Assembly: GCF_947166265.1 (NCBI RefSeq)
Contig: NZ_CAMVDO010000003.1
Span: forward strand, 1 to 64,000
DNA: 64,000 nt
Reading direction: 5' to 3'
DNA from: an uncultured Fibrobacter sp.
GTDB lineage: Bacteria > Fibrobacterota > Fibrobacteria > Fibrobacterales > Fibrobacteraceae
The notes under the pieces are model-generated. The model did no database searches. It was not told the origin of the DNA and saw only the letters and a list, made by a program, of their open reading frames with translations. A program made the position numbers and the translations under genes. Numbering within the stretch: position 1 is the stretch's first letter; every line of letters starts with the position of its first letter. Positions 41,534-50,372 of this stretch are shown here, in pieces.

Positions 41534-42170
41534 GTTTATAAATGAGAATGCGGAAGCAATTTTGGAAGAAGCAGAAAATACTTACAAAGATGGATTAAGG
41601 GGATATGTTGAATGTTATTTAAAAACTCTTAAATGGGAAGAGCTCAATTCGGCTAACAAAAAAGAATATATACGTAATTATAAAAAATTCTATGCAATGA
41701 ATGCTGCTCGTCTAAGTAGTGAGTTTTACAACAAATACTTTGGTATTCTTTGTTCTGGAGAAGAAAAAAAACTAGACGAACTTATAAAAGACGAATCGGG
41801 TTCGATTCATTTTTCTTTTACAACGAAACTGTTACACACTTTAAACCAAAACCTGCCGATTTATGATAAATACATTGCCGCTTTTTTCTTATTTCCTGAT
41901 TGGCAGGATAAAAATGCTGGAAAGGAATCAATTTGTAATGGTATCTATGAATTCTTAAAATATGAGTATCAAAGAATCCAAAAAGAAAAACTTTTGCCCA
42001 AAGCCATTGAAATCTTTAAGACAAAGGTAAAACAATTAGACCTCAAGAATGCAGAAAAAATAACTGATGAAAAAATCATTGATTTTTACATCTGGCAATT
42101 TTCCAAAATGATGAAAGATTCTAAGCAAATGAATGGCAATGGCTTTCGTAAAAAAATAAGATACGAGTAG
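41526..42170 (+). CDS. Hypothetical protein, second gene of AT-rich island
   Basis: 214 aa, Lys- and Tyr-rich, no membrane segment. The part SIHFSFTTKLLHTLNQNLPIYDKYIAAFF is the most family-like stretch (S/F-x-KLLH-x-N-PIYD) and recalls uncharacterised proteins in accessory islands. I cannot name its function. ATG overlaps the upstream stop by 8 bp. Codon use is AT-rich like its partner and unlike slyD and rpiA downstream. Confidence 0.55.
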   Translation: MYKFINENAEAILEEAENTYKDGLRGYVECYLKTLKWEELNSANKKEYIRNYKKFYAMNAARLSSEFYNKYFGILCSGEEKKLDELIKDESGSIHFSFTTKLLHTLNQNLPIYDKYIAAFFLFPDWQDKNAGKESICNGIYEFLKYEYQRIQKEKLLPKAIEIFKTKVKQLDLKNAEKITDEKIIDFYIWQFSKMMKDSKQMNGNGFRKKIRYE

Positions 42171-42485
42171 TAGGCGTAGCATTTTTCAGGGGACAAAGCC
42201 TCTTTCGGTACAGCCATGACAATTCGTGCAAGCACGATTGTCGCGGCATTCGCCTTGCGGGGTTTTAGGGGGCGGAGCCACCTAGGAGAGGGGGTAACGG
42301 TAGACACGACGAAAGCCTGGCCGCAAAGCGAACATTCGTCGGGCGAAGCCCGAGGCCATGTGAGCGTGCGGAGCAGGCTGAGTCGTGGCTAGAGTTAGGG
42401 GGACCCCTCCCCCACCCGTAATTAGGTTGAAAATCTCTCGTCTTTCGTCTCTCGTCTCTCGTCTAATTTCTATCTTTGCGCGCGT
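42171..42485. other. Intergenic repeats before the slyD-like gene
   Basis: GC-rich repeat-like sequence (TCGTGCAAGCACGA hairpin, GGGGGACCCCTCCCCCA) followed by CTCGTCT heptamers (42435-42470), and a TATCTTTG box just before slyD. No gene seen. Confidence 0.45.
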
Positions 42486-43115
42486 ATGGAAATTATTCAA
42501 GACAAGCTGAAGGTCAGCATTGCCTATTCCTTGAAGGAACGCACCGGAAAGATTCTCGAAGAAGTGCCCGCGAGCTACCCGTTCGTGTACATTCACGGAT
42601 TCAACAACATTATTCCGGGGCTTGAAGACGCGCTGGAAGGCCGTCACTTGAATGAAAGTTTTACTGTCGATATTCCATTTGAACAGGGCTACGGCCCCTA
42701 CCGTCCCGACTTGGTGATGGAGGTCCCGAAGGACGAACTCCGCGAGGTGGGCGAAATCTGGCTCGGAATGGAGCTCGAGATGTACATGGACGAGGACGTG
42801 CGCGAATTCCAGCTGCCGGAGACGGCGGACGAGTTCGTGGACGGGCTGAATCTGGACGACGACGAGGAATCCGACGGGATTTACACGATTAAGGAAATCA
42901 AGAAGGACACGGTGGTCGTGGACGGGAACCACCCCTTTGCGGGCAAGGACCTGACTTTCGACGTGACAGTGGTCGCCATCGAGCAGCCGAGTTTTACCGA
43001 GCTCGAAAGCGGCTACCCCGACCGCGAAGAAGATTTTGACAATTTTGACGACGGCTTCGACGGAACCGACGGCGAAGATTTTGACGACAACAACCACAAC
43101 AGGAGATGGCGCTAA
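42486..43115 (+). CDS. SlyD-like FKBP-type peptidyl-prolyl isomerase
   Basis: 209 aa. FKBP core with YIHGFNNIIPGLEDALEGRHLNES, an insert-in-flap domain (to about residue 150) and GNHPFAGKDLTFDVTVVAI, the SlyD signature. The metal-binding His/Cys tail of E. coli SlyD is replaced by an acidic Asp/Glu/Asn tail (about 180-205). Catalyses proline cis-trans isomerisation and acts as a folding helper. Its TAA overlaps the ATG of rpiA (TAATG). Confidence 0.88.
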   Translation: MEIIQDKLKVSIAYSLKERTGKILEEVPASYPFVYIHGFNNIIPGLEDALEGRHLNESFTVDIPFEQGYGPYRPDLVMEVPKDELREVGEIWLGMELEMYMDEDVREFQLPETADEFVDGLNLDDDEESDGIYTIKEIKKDTVVVDGNHPFAGKDLTFDVTVVAIEQPSFTELESGYPDREEDFDNFDDGFDGTDGEDFDDNNHNRRWR

Positions 43116-43804
43116 TGGCATCGATGGACGAACTCAAGAAGGCTGCAGGCGTTCGCGCGGCAGATATGATCAAGGACGGCATGACCGTGGGTCTTGGAAC
43201 GGGTAGCACCGCCGCCCACATGGTGAACCGCCTTGCCGAGCGCATCAAGACAGAAGGCTTGCATGTTGTGGGCGTGAGCACGAGCTGGAGCACCACGCTG
43301 CAGTGCAGAAGCCTCGGCATTCCGCTCAAAGAAATGGGCGAAGTGAGCCACCTTGACATGGTGATTGACGGTGCCGACGAAATCGACGACCAGCGCAATT
43401 TGATCAAGGGCCGCGGAGCCGCTCACCTGCTCGAAAAGATTGTGGCCTCGATGACGGACAACTACGTGATTATCGCGGATAGCGGCAAGAAGGTGAACAA
43501 GCTCGGCGAAAAGTTCGCGGTACCGCTGGAAATTATTCCGGGCGCAATCGCCGTGGTGACCGAACGCGTTAAAAAGCTGGGCGGCGACCTCAAGGTGCGT
43601 ATGGGCGCTCCGGGCAAGGACGGTCCGGTGATTAGCGACTCGGGCAACCTGATTGCAGACGCGAAGTTCGGCATTATCGAAGACGCCGACAAGCTCGCCC
43701 GCGACCTGGAACACATCGTGGGAATCGTGGGCCACGGGCTGTTCGTGGGCATGGCAACCAAGGTGATTCTCGCCGACGCCGAAAAGGGCCTCGTGGAATT
43801 CTAG
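43115..43804 (+). CDS. rpiA: Ribose-5-phosphate isomerase A
   Basis: Interconverts ribose 5-phosphate and ribulose 5-phosphate in the pentose phosphate pathway. Visible: VGLGTGSTAAHMV (phosphate loop), DMVIDGADEID (catalytic Asp), LIKGRGAAHLLEK (catalytic Glu and Lys) and GHGLFVGMA at the end. The start is placed at 43115 (AGGAG, 9 nt upstream); an ATG at 43106 would leave the RBS no room. 229 aa. Coupled to slyD. Confidence 0.93.
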   Translation: MASMDELKKAAGVRAADMIKDGMTVGLGTGSTAAHMVNRLAERIKTEGLHVVGVSTSWSTTLQCRSLGIPLKEMGEVSHLDMVIDGADEIDDQRNLIKGRGAAHLLEKIVASMTDNYVIIADSGKKVNKLGEKFAVPLEIIPGAIAVVTERVKKLGGDLKVRMGAPGKDGPVISDSGNLIADAKFGIIEDADKLARDLEHIVGIVGHGLFVGMATKVILADAEKGLVEF

Positions 43805-43880
43805 TCAGCTGCGCATCAGTAGACTGTAGGAAGTAGGCTGTTAGAAGAATTGTTGCCCAACATTTTTTGTACAAATTAAA

Positions 43881-43910
43881 ATCCCTCGGCAAGAGCCGGG
43901 GATTTTTTGT
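43881..43910 (+). terminator. Terminator after rpiA
   Basis: ATCCC-TCGGC-AAGA-GCCGGGGAT, then TTTTTTG. Confidence 0.7.
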
Positions 43911-43921
43911 TCGCTTTAAAA

Positions 43922-43966
43922 AAAAGCGAAAACCTCCGGTCGACGACCGGAGGCTTTCAATTTCGC
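43922..43966 (-). terminator. Terminator after the membrane protein gene
   Basis: CCTCCGGTC-GAC-GACCGGAGG (9 bp) followed on the minus strand by TTTTCGCTTTTTTT. Confidence 0.7.
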
Positions 43967-43982
43967 GCTAGCGCGTGCTCAA

Positions 43983-44627
43983 TTAGTCTTCGTCGGCGAG
44001 TTCCGGAGCCTTCTTGATCACGTTGCGGCGACCGTAGCGGACCTTGGACGGATCGAAGGTGGTTTCAACGGCTTCGACTGCGGGTTCAGCGGCAGGTGCT
44101 GCAGGGGCAGCGACCGAGGCTTCAACGGCAGGAGCGGCCGGAGTTTCAACCGGAATACGCGGAGCGAGCGGGCGGCGAGCTTCAGGAGCGGCGGCCGGGG
44201 CGGCTTCGACGGCGGGAGCAGCTGCGGGAGCCTGGGCTTCGGCAGCTGTGTTCTGAGCTTCAACGTTCACATCACGACGGCCTTCGCGGCGGTCGCGACG
44301 ATCGCGACGGTTGTTGTTGCGATCACGTTGTTCATTACGGTCGCGAGCGGGCTGCTGCTGTTGTTTGTCAGCGGCGCGGTTGTCGCGATTTTCCTTAGCA
44401 GGACGGTCCTTGCCATTGTTGTTCTGGCGATTTTCCTTGCGTTCACCGCGCTGAGCCATTTCCTGTGCGCTGATCGGGCGACGGGAAGCTGGCTTCAAGT
44501 TCATGTCCGGGGTGAGCTTCTTGAAAATCGGGGTACGAAGCATGGTAAGGAGCTTGTTAACCTTCGTGAGGATAACGATGCACAGAATCACTGCAACGAG
44601 TGAGAGTGCGAGTGCGATGTATTCCAT
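43983..44627 (-). CDS. Membrane-anchored Arg/Asn-rich disordered protein
   Basis: 214 aa from the ATG at 44627. One membrane helix (MEYIALALSLVAVILCIVIL), then a basic, disordered region with blocks such as RDRNEQRDRNNNRRDRRDRR (about 75-130), then Ala/Pro/Glu-rich sequence ending KVRYGRRNVIKKAPELADED. The basic part could bind RNA or acidic polymer. No family known to me. Its 5' leader is a 200-nt structured element. Confidence 0.6.
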   Translation of the reverse strand: MEYIALALSLVAVILCIVILTKVNKLLTMLRTPIFKKLTPDMNLKPASRRPISAQEMAQRGERKENRQNNNGKDRPAKENRDNRAADKQQQQPARDRNEQRDRNNNRRDRRDRREGRRDVNVEAQNTAAEAQAPAAAPAVEAAPAAAPEARRPLAPRIPVETPAAPAVEASVAAPAAPAAEPAVEAVETTFDPSKVRYGRRNVIKKAPELADED

Positions 44628-44840
44628 TCGGGGCACCTCATAAGTAAGGGTTGACCGCAAGTGCAGGCTGGAAATAAACCCGCAGGCGGTGTGGCTGGTT
44701 CGTGTTTGTGAGTGCTTAAAGCCATCTTACTAACGCCTCCTGAGAGGCTTGACGGCGATAAGGTTTCGGGCAAATTGGGCCAGCGAAACATTAAGGGGTC
44801 GCTACCGTGGCAGCAGACCATTGGGAGCCACGGGCGCAAA
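44628..44840 (-). ncRNA. Structured leader RNA, unknown class
   Basis: On the minus strand a TATATTTG -10 box (about 44841) precedes CCGTGGC-N15-GCCACGG (44805-44833), GTTTCG...CGAAAC (44763-44789), GCCTC-TCAG-GAGGC (about 44732-44745) and a GC-rich part CCTGCGGG...CCTGCACTTGCGG. It ends at the ATG of the membrane protein. It does not match any riboswitch I know; a small ORF on the same strand is unlikely to be coding. Confidence 0.45.
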
Positions 44841-44913
44841 TATAACAAAAGTGTTAAATAATTGGGGATTGATAGTTAAGAAACATCCCTGAAACCGCTC
44901 TGCCGGTGGCAGT

Positions 44914-45138
44914 CTAAAGGTGCATATCGAGCTTTTCGAGCGATTTTTTGACCGAATCGCCATAGGCGGCCAGGGAATCCAGGTTTTTCTGCAACGAATC
45001 GACTTGGCCCTGAAGCATCGCGTTTTCGGCTTTCAGTCGGTTCATTTCGGCTTCGGCGGCCTCATCTGTACAGGCAGAAAGCGAAAAAGCGGCTAAAACG
45101 GCGAACAGAATTGCAGACAACGTAAATTTTTCTTTCAT
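44914..45138 (-). CDS. Small Lpp-like lipoprotein
   Basis: 74 aa. Signal ending AAFSLSAC|TDEA, then a heptad coiled coil (MNRLKAENAMLQGQVDSLQKN, LDSLAAYGDSVKKSLEKLDM). Resembles Braun-type or OmpA-associated small lipoproteins in build but lacks the C-terminal Lys for peptidoglycan linkage. Transcribed alone. Confidence 0.7.
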   Translation of the reverse strand: MKEKFTLSAILFAVLAAFSLSACTDEAAEAEMNRLKAENAMLQGQVDSLQKNLDSLAAYGDSVKKSLEKLDMHL

Positions 45139-45325
45139 GCCTCAAATATAAAAAAGCCGGGTCCATTATAGGCCGTTCAGTGAATTTACCACCGAAAAAA
45201 TTTGTAAAAACGCCGTTAGTCCAAGTTGGGATATTCCATAGTGTACGTTACAAAAAGTTTAAAAATGAACCTGGCTCGTAACTTTTTTGAAAAAAAAAGT
45301 TATTTTCTTTTATAGGAGAAAATAA

Positions 45326-46717
45326 ATGACGACTAGCAAAAAACCTATACATCGTAGTTTAATCCTAGGAAGCGCCCTATTTATTTCTTTTCTGTGCTTC
45401 TTTCTTTCGGTGCAGTCTTACCTCACTTTTTCTAAGTCGCTCTATAAGCGCTACGATGATCGTCTCGACAACATTTTGAATTATGTTCACACACAGCTCG
45501 ATGCAGACGACTTGTATAACTGTGTGCAAAACAAGGAAACTTCGGAAAAATACAATCAACTGCAACAGTTGCTGAACGGCATGGTCGATGAATTCGAGCT
45601 GTTCTACTTATACATTGTATTCCCGAAAGATTCGTTAATGTATAATGTTGTTTCTGCAACCAGCGCTGCAGAACGGGCTCGAGGCGAAACGGACATGCCT
45701 CTTCTTGAGACATCAGATGCCTACCCCTTGCAGGAACTTCAGAAATTTGAAAAGGTCATGCAGCAATCTGAAATCGCCTTTTTTGAGGAAGATTCAGAAT
45801 GGGGTGCCGCCTATACAGCTTGCAAGTCCCTTGCCAATTCCGAAGGGAAGCATTTTTCTCTTATTTGCGCCGACATTTCGATCGAAGAACTCCATAAAAC
45901 CGTTAATTCCTATGTGCTGTACAATGTTGTCCTGACTTTGTTGCTGGCCCTGATTTTCGGTGTTATCCTTATTCTATGGTTGCGGCACAATGTAACGGGA
46001 CCGATTCTTGCGCTGGAAAGAAGTGCCCGTATGTTTGCGGAAAAGAGTCATGACCATAAGGCTCCCGAAGAGCTTGTTTTCGAGACGCCCGTCATCCATA
46101 CGCAAAACGAAGTGGAATCTCTCTCCAAAGCGATTTCTCAAATGTCTCAAGACATGAAGCAGTATGTGCAAAGTATTTTGTCTGCCGAAGAGAAGGTGAA
46201 AAACGCCCAAGAGACTGCTGCCGACATGACGATGCTGGCCTATAAGGATGCCTTAACCAGGGTTGGCAGTAAGATAGCGTATGATAAGACCGTTCGTTTG
46301 TTGGAAAAGGAAATTGAGGAAAAAGAAGCGAAATTTGCGATCGTGATGATTGATCTAAATGACCTCAAGACCATCAACGACAATTATGGGCACGCAAACG
46401 GAAACTGCTACATTACGGGTGCATGTCACATGATTTGCACCATATACAGACACTCCCCCGTTTTCCGTATCGGTGGCGATGAATTCATCGTGTTGCTCAA
46501 GAATTCCGACTACGAAAACAGGTTAGAATTGCTCGAATTAGCTGAAAAGCAGTTCCAGGAAAGCGAAATCGACAGCACGAAGAACCCCTGGGAAAGATTC
46601 TCTGCGGCCCTCGGCATGGCGGAATACGAAAGCGGTGATACTGCAGAAACCGTATTCAAACGCGCAGACAAGAACATGTACGATAAAAAGCTGATCGCCA
46701 AGAAGAATAGAAAATAG
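45326..46717 (+). CDS. GGDEF diguanylate cyclase with HAMP and extracytoplasmic sensor
   Basis: 463 aa. Membrane helices at about 11-33 and 198-222 enclose a periplasmic sensor (about 35-195); HAMP-like linker (RHNVTGPILALERSARMF), coiled coil, then a GGDEF domain: YKDALTRVGSKIAYD, IDLNDLKTINDNYGHANGN, RIGGDEFIVLL (about 381). The active site is intact; no RxxD inhibitory site is seen 5 residues before. Makes cyclic di-GMP. AGGAGA RBS. Only 30 bp to the membrane protein gene downstream. Confidence 0.9.
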   Translation: MTTSKKPIHRSLILGSALFISFLCFFLSVQSYLTFSKSLYKRYDDRLDNILNYVHTQLDADDLYNCVQNKETSEKYNQLQQLLNGMVDEFELFYLYIVFPKDSLMYNVVSATSAAERARGETDMPLLETSDAYPLQELQKFEKVMQQSEIAFFEEDSEWGAAYTACKSLANSEGKHFSLICADISIEELHKTVNSYVLYNVVLTLLLALIFGVILILWLRHNVTGPILALERSARMFAEKSHDHKAPEELVFETPVIHTQNEVESLSKAISQMSQDMKQYVQSILSAEEKVKNAQETAADMTMLAYKDALTRVGSKIAYDKTVRLLEKEIEEKEAKFAIVMIDLNDLKTINDNYGHANGNCYITGACHMICTIYRHSPVFRIGGDEFIVLLKNSDYENRLELLELAEKQFQESEIDSTKNPWERFSAALGMAEYESGDTAETVFKRADKNMYDKKLIAKKNRK

Positions 46718-46747
46718 TTGATAGAACTATTCTATCTTTGGAAAGCG

Positions 46748-47536
46748 ATGTTTGATGCGTTGAATTTCCATTTTTCCATTTACGACTGGCTGCTCATTTT
46801 CATGGTGACCGCCCTTGGAACCCTGAGTGCCTACCTGAAAGACCCGCAACTGAAGGCTGTTACCGCAACGATTCCTATTCCTTGCGGTTTTGCCTACATT
46901 GCCGTAGGGCTCCCGATGGGGGCAGCCAACGCAATTTCTGGATTTATGTGCTTTCTGTACGTTCACATTGTCCGAATTTTGCATTACAAGGTGAAGGTTC
47001 CGATTGTCCCGAGCATAATTATGGGACTCGCCTTTTTTGTTGCCTTGGGAACATTTTTGATGCCACGAATCCCCAATACGGAACCGTGGTTTATAGGGGC
47101 GTGTCTTTTTGACCTTATTGTGGGAATTGTTGTTTTTCAGACGCAGACTTACAAGGCGGGTGTTCGCTACAAGACTCCCCTGCCGGTTTATATCAAGGCT
47201 CCGGCGATTGCCGGTGTAGTGAGCGGACTCATGCTGATTAAGCGGCTGATGGGTGGCTTTTGCACCAGTTTCCCGATGATGAACTCTATCGTGAGCTACG
47301 AAAGCCGCTATTCGCTGGGCGACCAATGTCGCCAACTGCCGCTTTTCTTGATTGCTGGGCCGTTTATGTTTGCCGAGATGCGCTACCTGGAAATAGGCCT
47401 CGGACTGAACCACTGGATTGTGCTCCTTTGCGGCTACGTGCTTTTTGCAGCCATCTATTGGCCCCTGAACAAAGAACTCAAGCGCCGTAACGAAAACGCC
47501 GAAAAGCGCTACTCAACACCTGTTGTGAAACCATAA
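46748..47536 (+). CDS. Integral membrane protein, unknown family
   Basis: 262 aa from the ATG at 46748; a TTG at 46718 is the alternative start. About seven or eight hydrophobic helices (YDWLLIFMVTALGTLSAYL, IPCGFAYIAVGLPMGAANAI, SIIMGLAFFVALGTFLM, IGACLFDLIVGIVVF, IAGVVSGLMLIKRLMGG, LPLFLIAGPFMFAEM, HWIVLLCGYVLFAAIYW) and a basic tail. Follows the GGDEF gene closely. No transporter motif seen. Confidence 0.6.
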   Translation: MFDALNFHFSIYDWLLIFMVTALGTLSAYLKDPQLKAVTATIPIPCGFAYIAVGLPMGAANAISGFMCFLYVHIVRILHYKVKVPIVPSIIMGLAFFVALGTFLMPRIPNTEPWFIGACLFDLIVGIVVFQTQTYKAGVRYKTPLPVYIKAPAIAGVVSGLMLIKRLMGGFCTSFPMMNSIVSYESRYSLGDQCRQLPLFLIAGPFMFAEMRYLEIGLGLNHWIVLLCGYVLFAAIYWPLNKELKRRNENAEKRYSTPVVKP

Positions 47537-47616
47537 ACATATTTCTACGCTATAAGTCGATTTTTTGCTCTATAGGAGCATTTTTTAGGTATTTTCAGGT
47601 AGAAATGTACCTAAGG

Positions 47617-47640
47617 ATCCCCGCCATCGCGGGGATGACA
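47617..47640. repeat. REP-like hairpin, copy 2
   Basis: Same stem as 26309 (ATCCCCGC / GCGGGGAT) with loop bases CATC; directly upstream of the GH74 leader. Confidence 0.65.
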
Positions 47641-47701
47641 GAGGAAAGAAATGTTCCCTGGACATAACCTACGCGGGATAACAGGGAAAAATGGAGATGG
47701 T

Positions 47702-50257
47702 ATGCTCGGTAAAATAAAGATTTTCACGGTAGCGTCCGCTGTGGCTCTTGGAGCCCTTGCGACTTCCGCAAACGCAGAAAAATACGAATGGGGCAATGTC
47801 CGTTTCGATGGAGGCGGATTCGTTTCTGCGGTGATTTTCCACCCCAAAGCCGAAAATTTGCTGTATGCCCGCACCGACGTGGGTGGTATTTACCGTTTCG
47901 ATTTCACATCGAAAACCTGGATTCCCTTGATGGACTGGATTTCGGAAAACGATGTCGGTCTTTATGGAACTGAAGCTTTCGCACTTGACCCGCAGGATCC
48001 CAAGCGTATCTACGTGCTTGCCGGTACAGGCTACTTTAGCAAGGGCCGCACAGCCGTGCTCCGCAGTAAAGACTACGGCAATACCTGGGACACAAGTTAT
48101 GTCGAAATGCTTGCCCACGGCAACGGCATGGGCCGCCAAACGGGCGAAAAGCTCGCTGTAGACCCTAATATGGGAAATATTATCCTCTGCGGAAGCCGTA
48201 CTAAGGGCGTCTACAAGAGTACTGACTACGGTAAAACCTGGACTAGCCTTTACAAGGTCGCTCTCTCCACAGCTACAGAAAGCAGCCTGAACGGCGTAAA
48301 TGGCGTGAGCTTTGTTCTTTTCGACCCTGCTCAGGGCACTCTTGCCGACGGAAGCACGGCAACCATCTATATCGGAACCTCCGAAGCAACGAACAACCTG
48401 CAGGTCAGCCACGATGGTGGTGCCACCTGGGAAGTCGTGCGCGGAGTTCCTGCGGGCCTGATGCCCCACCGCGCAACAATCGTCGATGGCGACATGTACG
48501 TCACGTTTGCCGATGGCCCCGGCCCCTACAATATTGCCAAGGGCGGTGTCTACAAGTACAACATCAAGTCTGCTACTTGGACAGACATTACCCCTTATGA
48601 CGACAACGAAAAGGAAGGCGGTTCCATCGTTCACGAAAAGAACGAATGCTCCTACGGCGGAATCTCCATCGATCCCAAGGACAAGAACCACATTATCGTG
48701 TCGACGCTCGGTCAGTACACGGGCCGCCACGTGACCAAGGACGAAAAGGACAACTACGGCGACCGTATCTACACTACGACCGACGGCGGTAAGAACTGGG
48801 TTCATGGTCAGCATTACGGTGACGTTCCGAATATCGATGCCAACGGCACAGCCTGGATTCCGGGCAACGCGATTCACTGGGCGGGTTCTCTGGAAATCAA
48901 CCCGTTCAACAACAAAGAAGCGTGGGTCACAAGCGGTAACGGTATCTTTATGACCGAAGACATTACCGCAACAGTTCCTGTATGGAAATTCATGTCGAAG
49001 GGCATCGAAGAAACTGTCCCCCTAGATATCGTCAGTATCCCGAATGGTCCGCTGGTAACCGCAATCGGTGACTATGACGGAGCTGTCTACAAGAACATCA
49101 ACAAAAGCTCTCCGCGCCACACGCCTACAATCGGCACCACACAGAGCATGGGCTACGCTCCGCAAAGCGGTTCCTTATTGCGCACTGGCGTGATTACGAA
49201 GTACTATACATACGAATCTAAAGATTTCCTTGTCATGTACCGTTCCGACGATTTGGGCGAGAGCTGGGATTCCGTCAAGACAGAACTCAAGGGAAAATTA
49301 GGACTTGTTGTGCTTTCTGCCGATGGCAAGGTGATGCTCCACCGCCCCGATCAAAGCGCCACCGTCTATCGCTCCGATGACAACGGTGCCACTTGGACCG
49401 CCATCGAGACCGGTACGCAGACGCAATACGCCCGTATCGTAGCAGACCCAGTCGACACCAAGACCTTCTACGTCATGAGCGCTATGGGAACGCTCTACAA
49501 GTCGACTGACGCCGGCAAGAACTTTGTCGCCCAGGATGCTCGCCTTCAAAATGAAGGAGCTGGAGAATACTATAACGGCACCGGCCTCGTCCGCACCGTC
49601 CCGAAGAAAGAAGGTCACCTGTGGGTTCCGATGGACCAGGCACAAGTCTGGCAGCCCAAGGGATTTACCGAAAACGGCCTCGCATACACCGAAGATGGTG
49701 GCAAGAGCTGGAACCGCTGCGAAGGTGCATCTACCGCAATCGCTGTGGGTATCGGCAAGGCCAAAGAAGGCTCCGATTACGAAACCATCTTTATCTGGGG
49801 TGCAGCCAAGTCTGGAGATGCGATCGGCATCTACCGCAGTACCGACAAGTGCAAGACCTTCGAACGCATTAACGACGACGCTCACCAGTTCGGCGGCCCG
49901 GGTAACGGACAGTTCGTACAGGGCGACATGAACAACTTCGGCGTCGTCTACATGAGCACCGTCGGCCGCGGAACAGTGGTCGGAGCCCCCGAAGGCACCG
50001 AGTTTGTCACCAAGCTTTCTCGCATCAATGTTTCGAGCAGCAGCTTTATGCAGCTTGAAAAGCGTACGCTCCATGTGAATGCCCCGGCGGGCAGCTCCAT
50101 CGAGCTTTACGCCGCAAACGGCAAGCTCGCCTTCAGTACCGAAGCCGTTAGCAGTGCCGCAGTCAGCCTGAACAAGCTCCCCGTAGGAAAGTACATGGCC
50201 CGCCTGAAGGATGCAAATGGCAAGACGCTCCAGCACAGAGTTCTTGTCATCAAGTAA
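47702..50257 (+). CDS. Secreted GH74 xyloglucanase-type glycoside hydrolase
   Basis: 851 aa from the ATG at 47702 (GGAG 7 nt upstream; an ATG at 47651 lacks support). Signal peptide ending SANAEK. Two seven-bladed propellers with BNR-like Asp boxes, e.g. SKDYGNTWD, STDYGKTWTSL, SHDGGATWEVV, TTDGGKNWVHG, SDDLGESWDS, SDDNGATWTAI, TEDGGKSWNRC. The catalytic-region motif YARTDVGGIYR follows the N-terminus. The last 70 residues (INVSSSSFMQLEKRTLHVNA ... LPVGKYMARLKDANGKTL) look like a sorting domain. Endo-cleaves xyloglucan; mode not readable. Confidence 0.92.
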   Translation: MLGKIKIFTVASAVALGALATSANAEKYEWGNVRFDGGGFVSAVIFHPKAENLLYARTDVGGIYRFDFTSKTWIPLMDWISENDVGLYGTEAFALDPQDPKRIYVLAGTGYFSKGRTAVLRSKDYGNTWDTSYVEMLAHGNGMGRQTGEKLAVDPNMGNIILCGSRTKGVYKSTDYGKTWTSLYKVALSTATESSLNGVNGVSFVLFDPAQGTLADGSTATIYIGTSEATNNLQVSHDGGATWEVVRGVPAGLMPHRATIVDGDMYVTFADGPGPYNIAKGGVYKYNIKSATWTDITPYDDNEKEGGSIVHEKNECSYGGISIDPKDKNHIIVSTLGQYTGRHVTKDEKDNYGDRIYTTTDGGKNWVHGQHYGDVPNIDANGTAWIPGNAIHWAGSLEINPFNNKEAWVTSGNGIFMTEDITATVPVWKFMSKGIEETVPLDIVSIPNGPLVTAIGDYDGAVYKNINKSSPRHTPTIGTTQSMGYAPQSGSLLRTGVITKYYTYESKDFLVMYRSDDLGESWDSVKTELKGKLGLVVLSADGKVMLHRPDQSATVYRSDDNGATWTAIETGTQTQYARIVADPVDTKTFYVMSAMGTLYKSTDAGKNFVAQDARLQNEGAGEYYNGTGLVRTVPKKEGHLWVPMDQAQVWQPKGFTENGLAYTEDGGKSWNRCEGASTAIAVGIGKAKEGSDYETIFIWGAAKSGDAIGIYRSTDKCKTFERINDDAHQFGGPGNGQFVQGDMNNFGVVYMSTVGRGTVVGAPEGTEFVTKLSRINVSSSSFMQLEKRTLHVNAPAGSSIELYAANGKLAFSTEAVSSAAVSLNKLPVGKYMARLKDANGKTLQHRVLVIK

Positions 50258-50320
50258 GATATTGTAGTCGGCTCTTCGCTTATACGGGGCCGACTTCCCA
50301 AGTTCCAAATACACACAAAA

Positions 50321-50350
50321 ATCCCCGGCAGTTCTTGGACTGCCGGGGAT
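50321..50350. terminator. Bidirectional terminator between GH74 and lipoprotein genes
   Basis: ATCCCCGGCAGT-N6-ACTGCCGGGGAT, perfect 12-bp stem with flanking A and T runs. Confidence 0.85.
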
Positions 50351-50372
50351 TTTCTATCAAAATTTATTTGAG

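Noticed and set aside
44628-44840. 6S RNA, SRP RNA or cobalamin riboswitch at the structured leader
   Set aside because: It is not one long hairpin, lacks the GGAAGGA-type SRP tip and the conserved cobalamin core; left unclassified.
44588-44848. 86-codon ORF over the structured leader on the minus strand
   Set aside because: It crosses several strong hairpins, overlaps the ATG of the next gene in another frame and has no family pattern; an RNA element explains the region better.
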